From assembly GCF_000337835.1 (NCBI RefSeq), contig NZ_AOLM01000017.1, positions 18,144 to 82,143 on the forward strand: a stretch of 64,000 nt of DNA, in the 5' to 3' direction. The stretch comes from Haloferax sulfurifontis ATCC BAA-897 (GTDB taxonomy: Archaea; Halobacteriota; Halobacteria; Halobacteriales; Haloferacaceae). The notes under the pieces were generated by a model. It saw nothing but the letters and a program-made list of their open reading frames with translations. It ran no database searches and was not told the origin of the DNA. A program made the translations under genes and the position numbers. Shown here piece by piece: positions 33,437 to 42,436 of this stretch. Positions within the stretch are counted from its first letter, which is position 1, and every line of letters begins with the position of its first letter.

Positions 33437-35134
33437 CTACCGGTCTACTTCTCCCATTATCGTGTCGAGGCTCCCGAGCGCCGCGATGAGGTCCGGGATG
33501 TACTCGCCTTCGGCCATCTCGGGGAGCGCCTGCAGGTTCGAAAACGAGGGGCCGCGAATCTTGAACCGCGCCGGGGTGTCGGTGCCGTCGGCGCGGATGT
33601 AGATACCCAACTCCCCTTTCGCGGCCTCGACGGCGCGGTACACCTCGGTGTCGTCGTCCGGTTTGATGGTTCGCGGGACGTTCGACTGGACGGTCCGTTC
33701 GTCCTCGGGCCAGCCTTCGAGCAGGTCGACGCACTGGGCGACGATGTTGGCCGACTCCTCGACCTCGCGGAGGCGGACGAGCAGGCGCGCGAAGTTGTCG
33801 CAGTCCTCTTCGACGGCGACCGCCCAGTCGAGTTCGTCGTAGTAGCCGTAGGGGTCGTCGCGGCGGAGGTCGTAGTCGATGCCGGAGCCGCGGGCGACCG
33901 GTCCCGTCACGCCGTAGTCCTTCGCCACCTCGGGCGGGAGGATACCGGTGTCGACCGTGCGGGCCTGCAGAATCTCGTTCGCCGTCAGGAGGTCGCGGTA
34001 CTCCCGCAGTTTCTCGGGGAGGTCGTCGACGAAGCGCCGAATCTTCTCGAAGAACGCCTCGCGGGGGTCGGGGAGGTCCCAGACGACCCCGCCGAGCCGG
34101 AAGTAGTTGAACATCAGCCGCTGGCCCGTGAGGTCTTCGAGGATGTTCTGGACGAGTTCGCGGTCCCGGAGCGCGTACTGAAACGTCGCCGTGAAGTCGC
34201 CGATGACGTCGAGGGCGTACGCGCCGACCGCGAGCATATGCGAGAGGATGCGGCTCAGTTCGGCCGCCAGTGTCCGGAGCACCTGCGCGTACTCGGGCAC
34301 GTCGATGTCCGCCAGCGCCTCGGCGGTGCGGGCGTAGGCCCACTCGTTGAGGAGGCCGCCGCCGCCCCAGTCCCAGCGGTCGGGGTACGGCATAATCTGG
34401 TGTCGGTAGGTCCCCCGCTGGCACATCTGCTCCTCACAGCGGTGGATGTAGCCGATGTCGGGCTCGACGTCGGCGACCTACTCGCCGTCCAGTGCGACCT
34501 GCAGGTGCATCACGCCGTGGGTCGCCGGGTGGTGCGGCCCGATGTTGAGGAGCATCGTGTTCGTGTCGGCGCGGCCGTCTTCGGCGAGCGGGTTCGCGTT
34601 CTCGTCGTACCGGACGACTTGGGGCCGCGTCTGGTCGTAGTCCAGCCCGAGCGGGTGACCCTGCCACGTCTCCGGCAGGAGGATGCGGCGCAGGTCCGGG
34701 TGGTCCTCGTACCCGACGCCGACGAGGTCGTACGCCTCCCGCTCGTGCCACTCGGCCGTCCGAAACACCGGCGCGGCAGACTCGCTCACCGGGTCCGAGC
34801 GGGGCGTCGGGACGACGACGCTCGCCTCTCGGGTCGGGTCGTCGTACGACTTCAGGTGATAGACGGACTCGTAGCGGTCCTCGTACTCCTGTGCGGTCAC
34901 ACACGAGAGGTGGTCGAGGCCGAGACCGTCGCGGAGGGCCGAAAGCGACGACTGCACCGCGTCGGGGCGAATCTGCACCGCGGGCGCGTGGACGTGCTCC
35001 TCGGTGGCGAGGGCGGCGTCCCCCAGCGCCCGCCGGAGCGCGTCGGCGTCGAGGGGACCGGCGTCGTCGGCGGCGCGCGCGGCGGGGTCGTCGTCGTCGG
35101 ACTCGGGGGTCTGTCGCGGGCGTTCGAGTGACAT
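33437..35134 (-). pseudogene. Second nuoCD copy interrupted by an amber codon
   Basis: This is a paralog of the operon nuoCD gene, continuous in one frame from ATG 35134 to the stop at 33437 except for a TAG at 34478-34480 (codon 219). In the operon copy the corresponding codon is CAG (DGEQVVDLDAD), so a single C-to-T change explains it. The break lies inside the NuoD domain after NIGPHHPATHG, so it does not yield separate C and D proteins. The quinone-site Tyr (DRWDYIS) is replaced by Trp256 in DRWDWGG. Elsewhere the proteins are closely similar and have the same C-terminus, suggesting duplication followed by decay. Confidence 0.88.
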
Positions 35135-35199
35135 GGCGGCTGACGCCCGTTCGTTCGTCCGGCCGTCGGTTCGGCGTTCTGCCTCACGAGTGCGGTCAG

Positions 35200-35207
35200 T
35201 TTTTATG
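35200..35207 (+). promoter_or_regulatory. TATA box of the Bat-type regulator
   Basis: TTTTTATG is centred about 28 bases before the ATG at 35232 and supports that start codon with a leaderless transcript. Confidence 0.55.
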
Positions 35208-35231
35208 TCGCGGTCGAATCAACCCGCTGGC

Positions 35232-35894
35232 ATGAAATCCGTCAGGCTTCGATTCGCGCCCGACGACGAGCAGATGCACCCGATGCACGAGTTCGTCGTC
35301 GACCACGAGGCGTTCGAGCGGACCGAACTCCACCACTGGAACCCGACGGTGACCGACAGGAACACCATCGTCTTCGAGGTGTTCGGCTCCGACATCGAGG
35401 CCTACGAGGCGGCGCTCGCGGAGACGGAGCGCATCCGGTCGTACGAGGTCTCACAGCTCCCCGGCGACTCCTTTTTCATCGTGGTGAACGAGCGGCTCGA
35501 CGCGGCGGGCGCGAGACAGACGGCGGCCGTCACGCGGGGCGACCTCATCGTCGTTCCGCCGGTCGTCTTCGACGGCGACGGCGCGGTGTCGGTGACGCTC
35601 GTCGGCACCGACGACGCCCTCCAGTCGGCGGTCGAGGAGATGCCCGAGGGCCGCGGCCTCGAAATCGTGCGGGTGCGGGAGTACACGGGTCCGGGGAGCG
35701 TCTCCGCCGGGTCGCTGTCGCCCCGCCAGCGCGAGGCCGTCGAGGCCGCCGTCGACTGCGGCTACTACCGCGAGCCGCGGACGGGGGCGGTCGCCGACGT
35801 GGCCGCCCGGCTCGACTGCTCGACGAGCACCGCGGCGGAACACCTGCGAAAGGCGGAGATGAAAGTCATGGGCGACCTCGTCGACGGGCCGTGA
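35232..35894 (+). CDS. Bacterio-opsin activator-type HTH regulator
   Basis: The 220-residue protein has an N-terminal sensor-like domain (about 1-155) found in Bat-type regulators and a C-terminal HTH_10 domain beginning LSPRQREAVEAAVDCGYY and ending STAAEHLRKAEMKVM. Such proteins are numerous haloarchaeal transcription regulators named after the bacterio-opsin activator; most control other genes. No PAS or GAF domain is evident. It is divergent from the broken nuoCD, and lies beside the AMP-degradation genes, which might be targets, but there is no direct evidence. Confidence 0.88.
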   Translation: MKSVRLRFAPDDEQMHPMHEFVVDHEAFERTELHHWNPTVTDRNTIVFEVFGSDIEAYEAALAETERIRSYEVSQLPGDSFFIVVNERLDAAGARQTAAVTRGDLIVVPPVVFDGDGAVSVTLVGTDDALQSAVEEMPEGRGLEIVRVREYTGPGSVSAGSLSPRQREAVEAAVDCGYYREPRTGAVADVAARLDCSTSTAAEHLRKAEMKVMGDLVDGP

Positions 35895-35978
35895 CCGCGG
35901 GTCAGTCCGCGACGACGGTCCGGACCCTGACGACGACTCCGGCTACGGTTCGGCCCGCGACGGCGGTTTGGGACCGTC

Positions 35979-36950
35979 CTACGGTTCGACCCGCGAGGAC
36001 GGCTCCGCCCACGGTTCGCTGGTTCCCTCGCCGAACAGCTCCCGCATCAGGATGACGATGCTCTCGGGCGGGAACTGCCCGCGCTCGGTGACGATGGCGT
36101 CCACGTAGCGCGGCGGCGTCACGTCGAACGCGGGGTTCTTGACGGTCGGGTTGCCGAGTTCCGCGAGCGTCTCGTCGTCGACGACCTCTGCGGTGTCGCG
36201 CATCTCGATATCGACGGTGTGGCCGGTCATCGTCCCCGGGTGGAGCTTGAGCGTCTGCGCGGCGACCATGATGGGCGTCCCCCGGTCGCGGGCGTTGACC
36301 GCGAGGCCGCTCGTCCCGATTTTGTTGACGACGCTCCCGTCGGCCGCGACGGCGTCCGCGCCGACGAGTACGTGGTCCACGTCGTTGAGGTAACGCCGCG
36401 CCGCCGAGTCGACGATGAGCGTGACGGGCACGCCCAGTTCGTCGAGTCGCTTCGCGGTGATGTGCCCCTGATTTCTGGGTCGGGTCTCCTTGACGACGGC
36501 CTCGATGTGTTTCCCCTGCTCGACCGCCGCCTCGACGCACGCCAGCGCGTCCGTCGAGTGGCAGTGGGTCATGATGGTGTCGCCGTCGCGGAGGCGGTTC
36601 GCGCCGACCTCGCCGAGGTCGGCCTGGGCCCGTTCGAGGCGGGCGCGGAACTCGTCGGCCGACTCGACGACGTTCTGCCGGAGCCCCTCGACGGTCGTAC
36701 TCGACATGCCGCGGAGGACGTACCGGAGGGCGTTGGGGAGGCTCACGGCGGTCGGCCGCGTCTCGTAGAGCGCCCGCGCGGCCGTGCGGAGTTCGGCGCG
36801 GAACGCCTCGGCGTCGGCGGCGTCGCTCTCCGTGGCCTGCGTCCGAAGCGCCCGCGCGGCCGCGTCGGCGATGGTCGCCGCGCCGCGAATCTCCATCGTG
36901 TCGATTTCCGTCGCGGTGCGCCGGACCTCGGGGTGTACGCGGTCGTCCAT
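35979..36950 (-). CDS. Ribose-1,5-bisphosphate isomerase
   Basis: This 323-residue eIF2B/MtnA-superfamily enzyme converts ribose-1,5-bisphosphate to ribulose-1,5-bisphosphate for RubisCO. The catalytic Cys130 lies in MTHCHSTDA and the catalytic Asp199 in VLVGADAVAADGS; KIGTSGLA and the TPIMVAAQTLK region complete the sugar-phosphate site. It is 48 bases downstream of AMP phosphorylase on the same strand, so they form a metabolic operon. Methylthioribose-phosphate isomerase and eIF2B relatives are the main alternatives, but the neighbourhood makes R15P isomerase very likely. Confidence 0.92.
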   Translation of the reverse strand: MDDRVHPEVRRTATEIDTMEIRGAATIADAAARALRTQATESDAADAEAFRAELRTAARALYETRPTAVSLPNALRYVLRGMSSTTVEGLRQNVVESADEFRARLERAQADLGEVGANRLRDGDTIMTHCHSTDALACVEAAVEQGKHIEAVVKETRPRNQGHITAKRLDELGVPVTLIVDSAARRYLNDVDHVLVGADAVAADGSVVNKIGTSGLAVNARDRGTPIMVAAQTLKLHPGTMTGHTVDIEMRDTAEVVDDETLAELGNPTVKNPAFDVTPPRYVDAIVTERGQFPPESIVILMRELFGEGTSEPWAEPSSRVEP

Positions 36951-36998
36951 GCGGGAACTACGGGCGTCGAATGGAAAAAGGTCGCCGCGGCGACGCTC

Positions 36999-38477
36999 TC
37001 AGACCCGGTCGACAAGCGCCTCGTCGGGGTGTCGGACCCGGACGGTCTCGACGCGCTCGGTGAGCGCCTTCGCGTCGGCGAGTTTGTCCTCGGACTCGGC
37101 GTGGACCGTAAACAGCGTCTCGCCGCTGGCGGACATCTCGCCGACGCGGCGGTGGAGTTCGAGGCCCGCGCCGGGGTCTCGCGGCGCGCCGGCCCGGCGG
37201 GCGACCTCGTTGACGAGGCGGTTGTTGACGTGCGTGACCACGCCGTCGCGGGTGGCGCGGACCGCGGCGGTGTGCCGGCCGGGCGAGAGGTCCGCGGCCT
37301 CCACGTCGGGGTCGCCGTTCTGCGCGGCGAGTATCTCGCGGAAGGTCTCCTCGGCCCGCCCGGAGTCGAGGATGTCGGCGGCGTCGGCGTCGACGCCGGT
37401 GGACTCGAAAAGCATGTCGGCGAGGCGAATCGCCTTCATGCGGAGGTCGTTCGGGCCGCCGCCGGCGAGCGTGGCGAGGACCTCGCGGGCTTCGAGCACG
37501 GGGCCGACGCCGCGGCCGACCGGCGCGGCCCCGTTCGTGATGGCGCACTCGATGGCCATCCCGAGGTGGCCGCCGACGCGGTTGAAGTCCTCCGCGAGTT
37601 CGCGCGCCTCCGCGAGGCTCTCGACTTTCGCGCCCTCGCCGTAGGGGATGTCCACGACCACGTTGGTCGAGCCGGCGCTCTTTTTCTTCGAGAGGACCGA
37701 GGCGATGAGCTGTCCCTTGGGGTCGATAGAAAGCGGCGTCTCGGCGCGGATGATGCGGTCGTCGACCGGCGAGAGGTTCACCGCGCCGCCCCAGACGAGA
37801 CAGCCGCCGGTCTCCCCGACGATGTCGCGTATCTCCGGCACGGAGAACTCCACGTCGCAGAGGACCTCCATCGTGTCGGCGGTGCCCGCCGCGGAGGTGA
37901 CGGCCCGCGAGGAGGTCTTCGGAATCTTCAGCCCCGCCGCGGCGACGATGGGGACGAGAATCGGCGTGACGCGGTTGCCCGCGACGCCGCCGATTGAGTG
38001 TTTGTCGGCGATGACCGGCTCTTCCCACGCGATGGATTCGCCGATGTCCGCCATCGACTCCGTGAGGTGCATCGTCTCCTCCATGGACAGCCCGTTCGTG
38101 TAGGTCGCGGAGACGAACGCGCCGAGTTCCACGTCGGCGAGGCGCTCCTCGTAGATGTCGCGGACGAGTCGGGACAGTTCGTCCGCGTCGAGTTCGATGT
38201 CGTCGAGCTTCTTGCGGATGTAGTACACCGAGTCCGGTTGCGGCGCGACCGACACCTCGACTGCGCCTTCGAGGTGGTCGAGACGGCGCGTCACCCCGAG
38301 GGTCCCCTCGGAGACGAGTTCGTCCGTCAGTTCCACGATGCCGATAGTCGTCCGCCCGTCCCGGCGCAGTTGGACGCGTTCGAGGGCGTGAACCCCGAGT
38401 TCGGCCGCGTCGCTCTCGTTCAGGAGGACCGTCGGAGACCGGGTTCCGATGTCGATGTGCTCGGCGACGAGTTGCAT
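36999..38477 (-). CDS. deoA: AMP phosphorylase (thymidine phosphorylase family)
   Basis: The 492-residue protein has an archaeal AMPpase N-terminal domain (about 1-85) followed by the nucleoside phosphorylase core with KHSIGGVAGNRVTPILV and KTSSRAVTSAAGTADTMEV, the phosphate-binding and nucleoside-binding motifs. It splits AMP (and probably CMP/UMP) with phosphate to ribose-1,5-bisphosphate and the base. Its product feeds the isomerase gene just downstream and the type III RubisCO at 28926. Length and extra N-terminal domain separate it from ordinary thymidine phosphorylases of about 430 residues. Confidence 0.93.
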   Translation of the reverse strand: MQLVAEHIDIGTRSPTVLLNESDAAELGVHALERVQLRRDGRTTIGIVELTDELVSEGTLGVTRRLDHLEGAVEVSVAPQPDSVYYIRKKLDDIELDADELSRLVRDIYEERLADVELGAFVSATYTNGLSMEETMHLTESMADIGESIAWEEPVIADKHSIGGVAGNRVTPILVPIVAAAGLKIPKTSSRAVTSAAGTADTMEVLCDVEFSVPEIRDIVGETGGCLVWGGAVNLSPVDDRIIRAETPLSIDPKGQLIASVLSKKKSAGSTNVVVDIPYGEGAKVESLAEARELAEDFNRVGGHLGMAIECAITNGAAPVGRGVGPVLEAREVLATLAGGGPNDLRMKAIRLADMLFESTGVDADAADILDSGRAEETFREILAAQNGDPDVEAADLSPGRHTAAVRATRDGVVTHVNNRLVNEVARRAGAPRDPGAGLELHRRVGEMSASGETLFTVHAESEDKLADAKALTERVETVRVRHPDEALVDRV

Positions 38478-38537
38478 ACCCGATGGTCGGACGATACCGT
38501 CAAGAAATCGACCCCGAGTCCCGGGGAGGGAGAACGC

Positions 38538-38963
38538 CTACGCGAGCCGGGATTCGACGAGGTTCTTCAGGTCGTCGTAGCCGCGGACGCCGACGAGCTG
38601 TTCGACCGCCTCGCCGCCGGCGAAAAGCACCATCGTCGGGACGCCCCGGACCTGGTACTGGGCGGCGAGCTCCTGGTTCGCGTCCACGTCGACCTTGGCG
38701 ACCGCGGCGTCGGTGGTCTCCGCGAGCTTCTTCACGGTGGGTTCGAGCATCTTGCACGGACCGCACCAGTCCGCATAGAAGTCAACGAGCACCACGTCGT
38801 ACGAGGCGACGGCGTCTTCCAGTTCGTCCGCGCCGTCGACGTGGACGGGTTCTGCCGGCCCAGTCGCGGCTTCTTTCACCGCAGTTCCGCCGTCTCCGCG
38901 GAGCTTGGATTCGAGTTGTTCGCGTTTCTGCTTCCGGATGTCGGTCAGTTCGTCGTCGGACAT
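38538..38963 (-). CDS. Thioredoxin
   Basis: The 141-residue protein has a charged N-terminal extension of about 45 residues and a classical thioredoxin fold with the redox motif WCGPC at residues 66-70 and the cis-Pro in RGVPTMVLF. It reduces protein disulfides in the cytoplasm. A TATA box (38986-38993) lies about 27 bases before the ATG at 38963, favouring this start over the earlier in-frame ATG at 39005. It is 60 bases upstream of AMP phosphorylase and might be co-transcribed. Confidence 0.92.
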   Translation of the reverse strand: MSDDELTDIRKQKREQLESKLRGDGGTAVKEAATGPAEPVHVDGADELEDAVASYDVVLVDFYADWCGPCKMLEPTVKKLAETTDAAVAKVDVDANQELAAQYQVRGVPTMVLFAGGEAVEQLVGVRGYDDLKNLVESRLA

Positions 38964-38985
38964 ACCTACCGATACCGGCCGCGTC

Positions 38986-38993
38986 CTAATAAC
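38986..38993 (-). promoter_or_regulatory. TATA box of the thioredoxin gene
   Basis: TTATTAGG on the minus strand is centred about 27 bases before the ATG at 38963, consistent with a leaderless transcript. Confidence 0.5.
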
Positions 38994-39096
38994 GGTTTTG
39001 CACAATTAGAGCAATAATGTCTGCAATCACAGAGACGTGGTAACAGTGTGCATTGAATGGAGCGACGCTGTGATTCACGGCGAGAGTCCGGTGAGA

Positions 39097-39126
39097 AACG
39101 ACGGGGAACGACGGGAAACAACGGGA
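39097..39126. repeat. Three tandem 10-base repeats
   Basis: AACGACGGGG, AACGACGGGA and AACAACGGGA follow one another without gaps. The period is close to one helical turn. The repeats lie in the 261-base spacer between the HTH/membrane pair and the thioredoxin gene, upstream of the thioredoxin TATA box. A binding-site array is possible; no protein is known. Confidence 0.5.
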
Positions 39127-39224
39127 AAAAGGCGAAAACGGCGGTGAGAGAACGTGGCGAGCACGACCGCAGTCAGGACGATTCGAAAGCGGTTCGGAAC
39201 GTGGAGACGGGTCGGCGAGCGCGG

Positions 39225-39518
39225 TCAGTCGACGTACAGCGAGTAGGTGATGACCGCGAAGCCGACGAGCGTCAACACCGAGTCGAAGAGCAGTCCGGTG
39301 GCGAGGTCGACGTTGAGAATCACGTCGAGCGCGCCGCCGAGCATCGCGCCGAGCGTGACGACGCCGAAGCCGAGCGCGAGCGCGCGGAGCGACGCCGCCC
39401 CGGTGTTCCGGTACGCCTTGTAGCTGAAGTAGGTGATGAGCCCGCCGAGGACGAGGATGCCCGTCTTGACGACGATAATCATCGTCGCTATCGTCGGCGA
39501 GGCGCTGAGGTGCCCCAT
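39225..39518 (-). CDS. Small three-helix membrane protein
   Basis: The 97-residue hydrophobic protein has three predicted helices (about residues 10-32, 43-65 and 75-94) and little else. It resembles a haloarchaeal family that is typically encoded just behind an HTH regulator gene (I believe DUF7521). The ATG overlaps the stop of the HTH gene by one base, so the two are translationally linked. The pairing suggests an HTH sensor with a membrane partner; the signal is unknown. Confidence 0.7.
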   Translation of the reverse strand: MGHLSASPTIATMIIVVKTGILVLGGLITYFSYKAYRNTGAASLRALALGFGVVTLGAMLGGALDVILNVDLATGLLFDSVLTLVGFAVITYSLYVD

Positions 39519-39892
39519 CAGGTCTCCCTCCGGACCCGCGACCAGATGTCCGCGAGGCGTTCGTCGGGCGTCTGCTCGGGGCGGCCGACCGCGACGTCGA
39601 AGTCGCGGTCCTCGTTGAGCGCGATTCGCACCTCGTCGAAGGCGACCTCGTAGGTCGTCGCGTGGTGGCCGTCCGCGCGAATCTGGGTCCCCTCGGCGAG
39701 GAGCGCCGCGTCCGTGAGCAGGTCCAGCTTCCTGTACGTCGTCGAAAGCGGGATGTCACACGTGTCTGAGATTTCGCTTGCCGTCATGGGTTCTTCGAGT
39801 CCTCTGATGATGGCTCGGGCGTCCGCGTCGTCGAGCGCGTCGAGCACCGCCGTCAGTTCGGCCGACTCCATCGCGGACCGGTCGCGCGCCAT
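39518..39892 (-). CDS. Winged-helix HTH regulator
   Basis: This 124-residue ArsR/TrmB-like winged-helix protein has a first helix ELTAVLDALDDADARAIIR and a recognition helix ASEISDTCDIPLSTTYRKLD, with a beta wing at about residues 70-85 (TTYEVAFDEVRI). No sensor Cys pair or metal motif is visible. It lies one base upstream of the small membrane protein. Similar pairs are widespread in haloarchaea. It probably regulates its own operon. Confidence 0.8.
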   Translation of the reverse strand: MARDRSAMESAELTAVLDALDDADARAIIRGLEEPMTASEISDTCDIPLSTTYRKLDLLTDAALLAEGTQIRADGHHATTYEVAFDEVRIALNEDRDFDVAVGRPEQTPDERLADIWSRVRRET

Positions 39893-39919
39893 TACCCAGA
39901 CTCACCGACGAGAGCCTTA

Positions 39920-41266
39920 TTAACTCTCCGGGTCGGGCTCGTCGCTATCCGCCGATTCGGGGGCTGTGTCGTACGCGCCCTCCATTCTGAGGGCCCCCGC
40001 GCGGGCCAACACCGCGGGCGTTCGACAGACGCCCGGCGCGCCCGTCGCCTGCGGCACCGCGCAGTTGTTGCAGTTCTCGCAGACGACCCGCGTGTCGGCC
40101 GCCACGTCGCGGCCGAGCAGTCGCGCCGGGAGCTCCGGTTCGGCGTAGAACGGCCGGGCCATCCCGACGGCGTCGCAGGCGTCGCCGAGCAGTCGGTCGA
40201 TGTGGCCGCGCTCGCGGATGCCGCCCTCGCAGAGCACGGGCACCGAGACGGCGTCGCGGACGCGGCGGCACAGGTCGGCGTTCCACGCCGGGTCGAAGTC
40301 GTACCACGCCGCTTCGATTCGGTTGCCGAGTTCGACGAGTCGCGCCCGGAGCGGGCCGCCGAAGGCCGCGGCGTAGCCGTCGCGGTAGCGGTCGTCGCGC
40401 CACGCGCGGGCCGGGAACGACCCCCGGACGATGCTCGCGTCCCAGAACACCGACCCCGAGACGGGGACGAGCGCGTCGTAGCCGGCGTCGTCGAGGCGGC
40501 GGCAGATGTCGACCGCGTCGGCCTCGGTCAGGCGTCGGCGGACGCCGGGCGGCGCGGCCGTCTCGGCCGGCGCTTTCGTCATGAGCGGCACGTCGCCCGC
40601 CCGCCCGCGGACCTCGTCGGCGACGACCTCCAGAAACCGGACGCCGTCGCCGAACTCGTCGTCCCGGCGGTTGTAGAACGGCGAGAGGAACTGGTGGACG
40701 ACGCCCATGTTCGCGCCGGCGACGTGGACAACGTCGTAGCCGGCGTCGACGGCCATCGCCGCGGAGCGGCCGAAGTCCGCCGCGAGGTCGTACACCTCCT
40801 CGGTCGTCATGACGTGGGCGTCGTAGTCGAGAAAGCCGAGGCCGTCGAGCAGTCTGAGGAGCCGCGGCGGCCGGGAGACGGCGAGCTGTCGCAGGTCGGG
40901 GTGGTCCCGTCGGTACGCGGCGTGCCACGTCTCCATGCTCCGCAGGCCGCCGTACTCCAACTGGACCGCGACGGCCGCGCCGTGGTCGTGGAGTCGCTCC
41001 GTCACCGCCGACAGCGACGCCGCGAACTCGGGGTCCGCGATGCGGGTCATCCCCGGCGCGGCACAGCCGCCCGTCTCGCGGACGATGGTCGCGCCCTGAC
41101 AGACGAGGCCCGCGCCGGCCCGCGCCGCGGGTTCGAGTTCCGCCGCGAGGCGCACGGGCGCGTCGGGTCCGGTGCCCGCGCATTCGAGGACCGGCGCGCG
41201 GTAGAGCCGGTTTCGGAGCGTGAGCCCGCCGATGTCGAGCGGGTCGTCGAGCCGAGGAGTCGCCAT
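39920..41266 (-). CDS. NADH:flavin oxidoreductase (OYE / dienoyl-CoA reductase-like)
   Basis: The 448-residue TIM-barrel flavoprotein starts MATPRLDDPLDIGGLTLRN. FMN-binding signatures include LRNRLYRAPV near the N-terminus and LCEGGIRERGHIDRLLG near residue 340. A Cys-rich stretch VCENCNNCAVPQATGAPGVC follows, resembling the [4Fe-4S] ligand segment of the 2,4-dienoyl-CoA reductase group. The FAD/NAD-binding domain of the large forms is absent. It probably reduces activated C=C bonds; the substrate is unknown. The ATG at 41266 is chosen over an upstream non-conserved extension. Confidence 0.85.
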   Translation of the reverse strand: MATPRLDDPLDIGGLTLRNRLYRAPVLECAGTGPDAPVRLAAELEPAARAGAGLVCQGATIVRETGGCAAPGMTRIADPEFAASLSAVTERLHDHGAAVAVQLEYGGLRSMETWHAAYRRDHPDLRQLAVSRPPRLLRLLDGLGFLDYDAHVMTTEEVYDLAADFGRSAAMAVDAGYDVVHVAGANMGVVHQFLSPFYNRRDDEFGDGVRFLEVVADEVRGRAGDVPLMTKAPAETAAPPGVRRRLTEADAVDICRRLDDAGYDALVPVSGSVFWDASIVRGSFPARAWRDDRYRDGYAAAFGGPLRARLVELGNRIEAAWYDFDPAWNADLCRRVRDAVSVPVLCEGGIRERGHIDRLLGDACDAVGMARPFYAEPELPARLLGRDVAADTRVVCENCNNCAVPQATGAPGVCRTPAVLARAGALRMEGAYDTAPESADSDEPDPES

Positions 41267-41358
41267 GAGAGAAACGTGGCGCGCGAGCGACGTAAATCGA
41301 CGCGGCGGTCGGTCGCCACCGGTCAACCTTCTTACCCGTCGCCGCCGATGACCGTCTC

Positions 41359-42387
41359 ATGAACCCCGAACCGTTCAGGTACGACTCGGAGGTGCCGCCG
41401 GGCGAGGTGCGACACCTCAGATACGAAATCAGCGAGACGTACCTCGGCGACCCCGTCGAGATACCCGTCACGGTCATCAACGGCGAGCAGGGCGGGCCGT
41501 CGGTCTTCATGACCGCGGCGCTCCACGGCGACGAGCTCAACGGCGTGAAGGTGATGCAGGAGGTCGCGAGCCGGTACAACCCCGCGGACATCCACGGCAC
41601 CATCGTCTGCATCCACGTGGCGAACGTCCCCGGCTACCTCGCCCAACAGCGCTACATCCCCATCTACGACCTCGACCTGAACCGGTCGTTCCCCGGCCGC
41701 GACGGCGCGAACACGGCCGAGCGCATGGCGAACCAAATCTACCGCCGGTTCGTCGAGCCCTGCGACCTCGGCATCGACTTCCACACCTCGACGCGCAACC
41801 GGACGACGATGTACCACGTCCGCGCCGACATGAACCGCCCCGAGGTCGCACGCCTCGCGCGGTCGTTCGGCGCGAACCTCATCCTCTCGGGCGAGGCCGA
41901 GGCGAGTTCGCTCCGCACCGTCGCCACCAACGACGGGATTCCGACCATCACCGTCGAGATGGGCCGCGCCCACCGCTTCCAGCCGGCGATGGTCGACCGC
42001 GCGCTCGACGGCGTCGAGAGCGTCCTCGCCGAGTACGGCGTCCTCCCGGACGAGGCGGTCAGCTGGCCGGGCTGGTCGCGCGTCATCGACTCCGCGACCG
42101 ACAAGACGTGGCTCCGCGCCGACGTGGGCGGCCTCGTCGAGATGCAGTACGGCGACGTGCCCCTCGTCCACGAGGGCGACACCATCTGCACCATCTCGGA
42201 CCACTTCAAGACGAGAGAAAAGCGCGTCTCTGCGCCCTTTACCGGCCTCGTCGCCGGCGTCCTCCAGAACCCCGTCGCCGCGCCCGGCCACCCGCTCTGT
42301 CACCTCGTCAGCGTCGACGACGCGACGCTCCGCGAGATAGAGCGCGAAATCGAGGCCGGCGAGTTCACGGAACGCCCGTGGAGTTAG
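41359..42387 (+). CDS. Succinylglutamate desuccinylase/aspartoacylase family zinc hydrolase
   Basis: This 342-residue M14-like protein has the zinc ligands His-Glu in AALHGDELNG (about residues 56-59) and a third His in LGIDFHTSTRNRT. Asn-Arg in DLDLNRSFPGRDG binds the substrate carboxylate. The C-terminal beta domain (about 245-342) resembles a biotinyl/lipoyl-type fold common in this branch. Family members deacylate N-acyl amino acids. In other haloarchaea relatives occur near ATP-grasp RimK-type genes, but none is seen here, so the substrate is unassigned. Confidence 0.87.
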   Translation: MNPEPFRYDSEVPPGEVRHLRYEISETYLGDPVEIPVTVINGEQGGPSVFMTAALHGDELNGVKVMQEVASRYNPADIHGTIVCIHVANVPGYLAQQRYIPIYDLDLNRSFPGRDGANTAERMANQIYRRFVEPCDLGIDFHTSTRNRTTMYHVRADMNRPEVARLARSFGANLILSGEAEASSLRTVATNDGIPTITVEMGRAHRFQPAMVDRALDGVESVLAEYGVLPDEAVSWPGWSRVIDSATDKTWLRADVGGLVEMQYGDVPLVHEGDTICTISDHFKTREKRVSAPFTGLVAGVLQNPVAAPGHPLCHLVSVDDATLREIEREIEAGEFTERPWS

Positions 42388-42436
42388 GCGGGGCGCGTCG
42401 AATCAGACGCGCTCGTGTCGCCGCCGCCCCGCTCGG

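Noticed and set aside
34478..34480. Amber codon as pyrrolysine or programmed readthrough
   Set aside because: The intact copy has Gln at this position, and no pyl genes are seen in the window. A point mutation is simpler.
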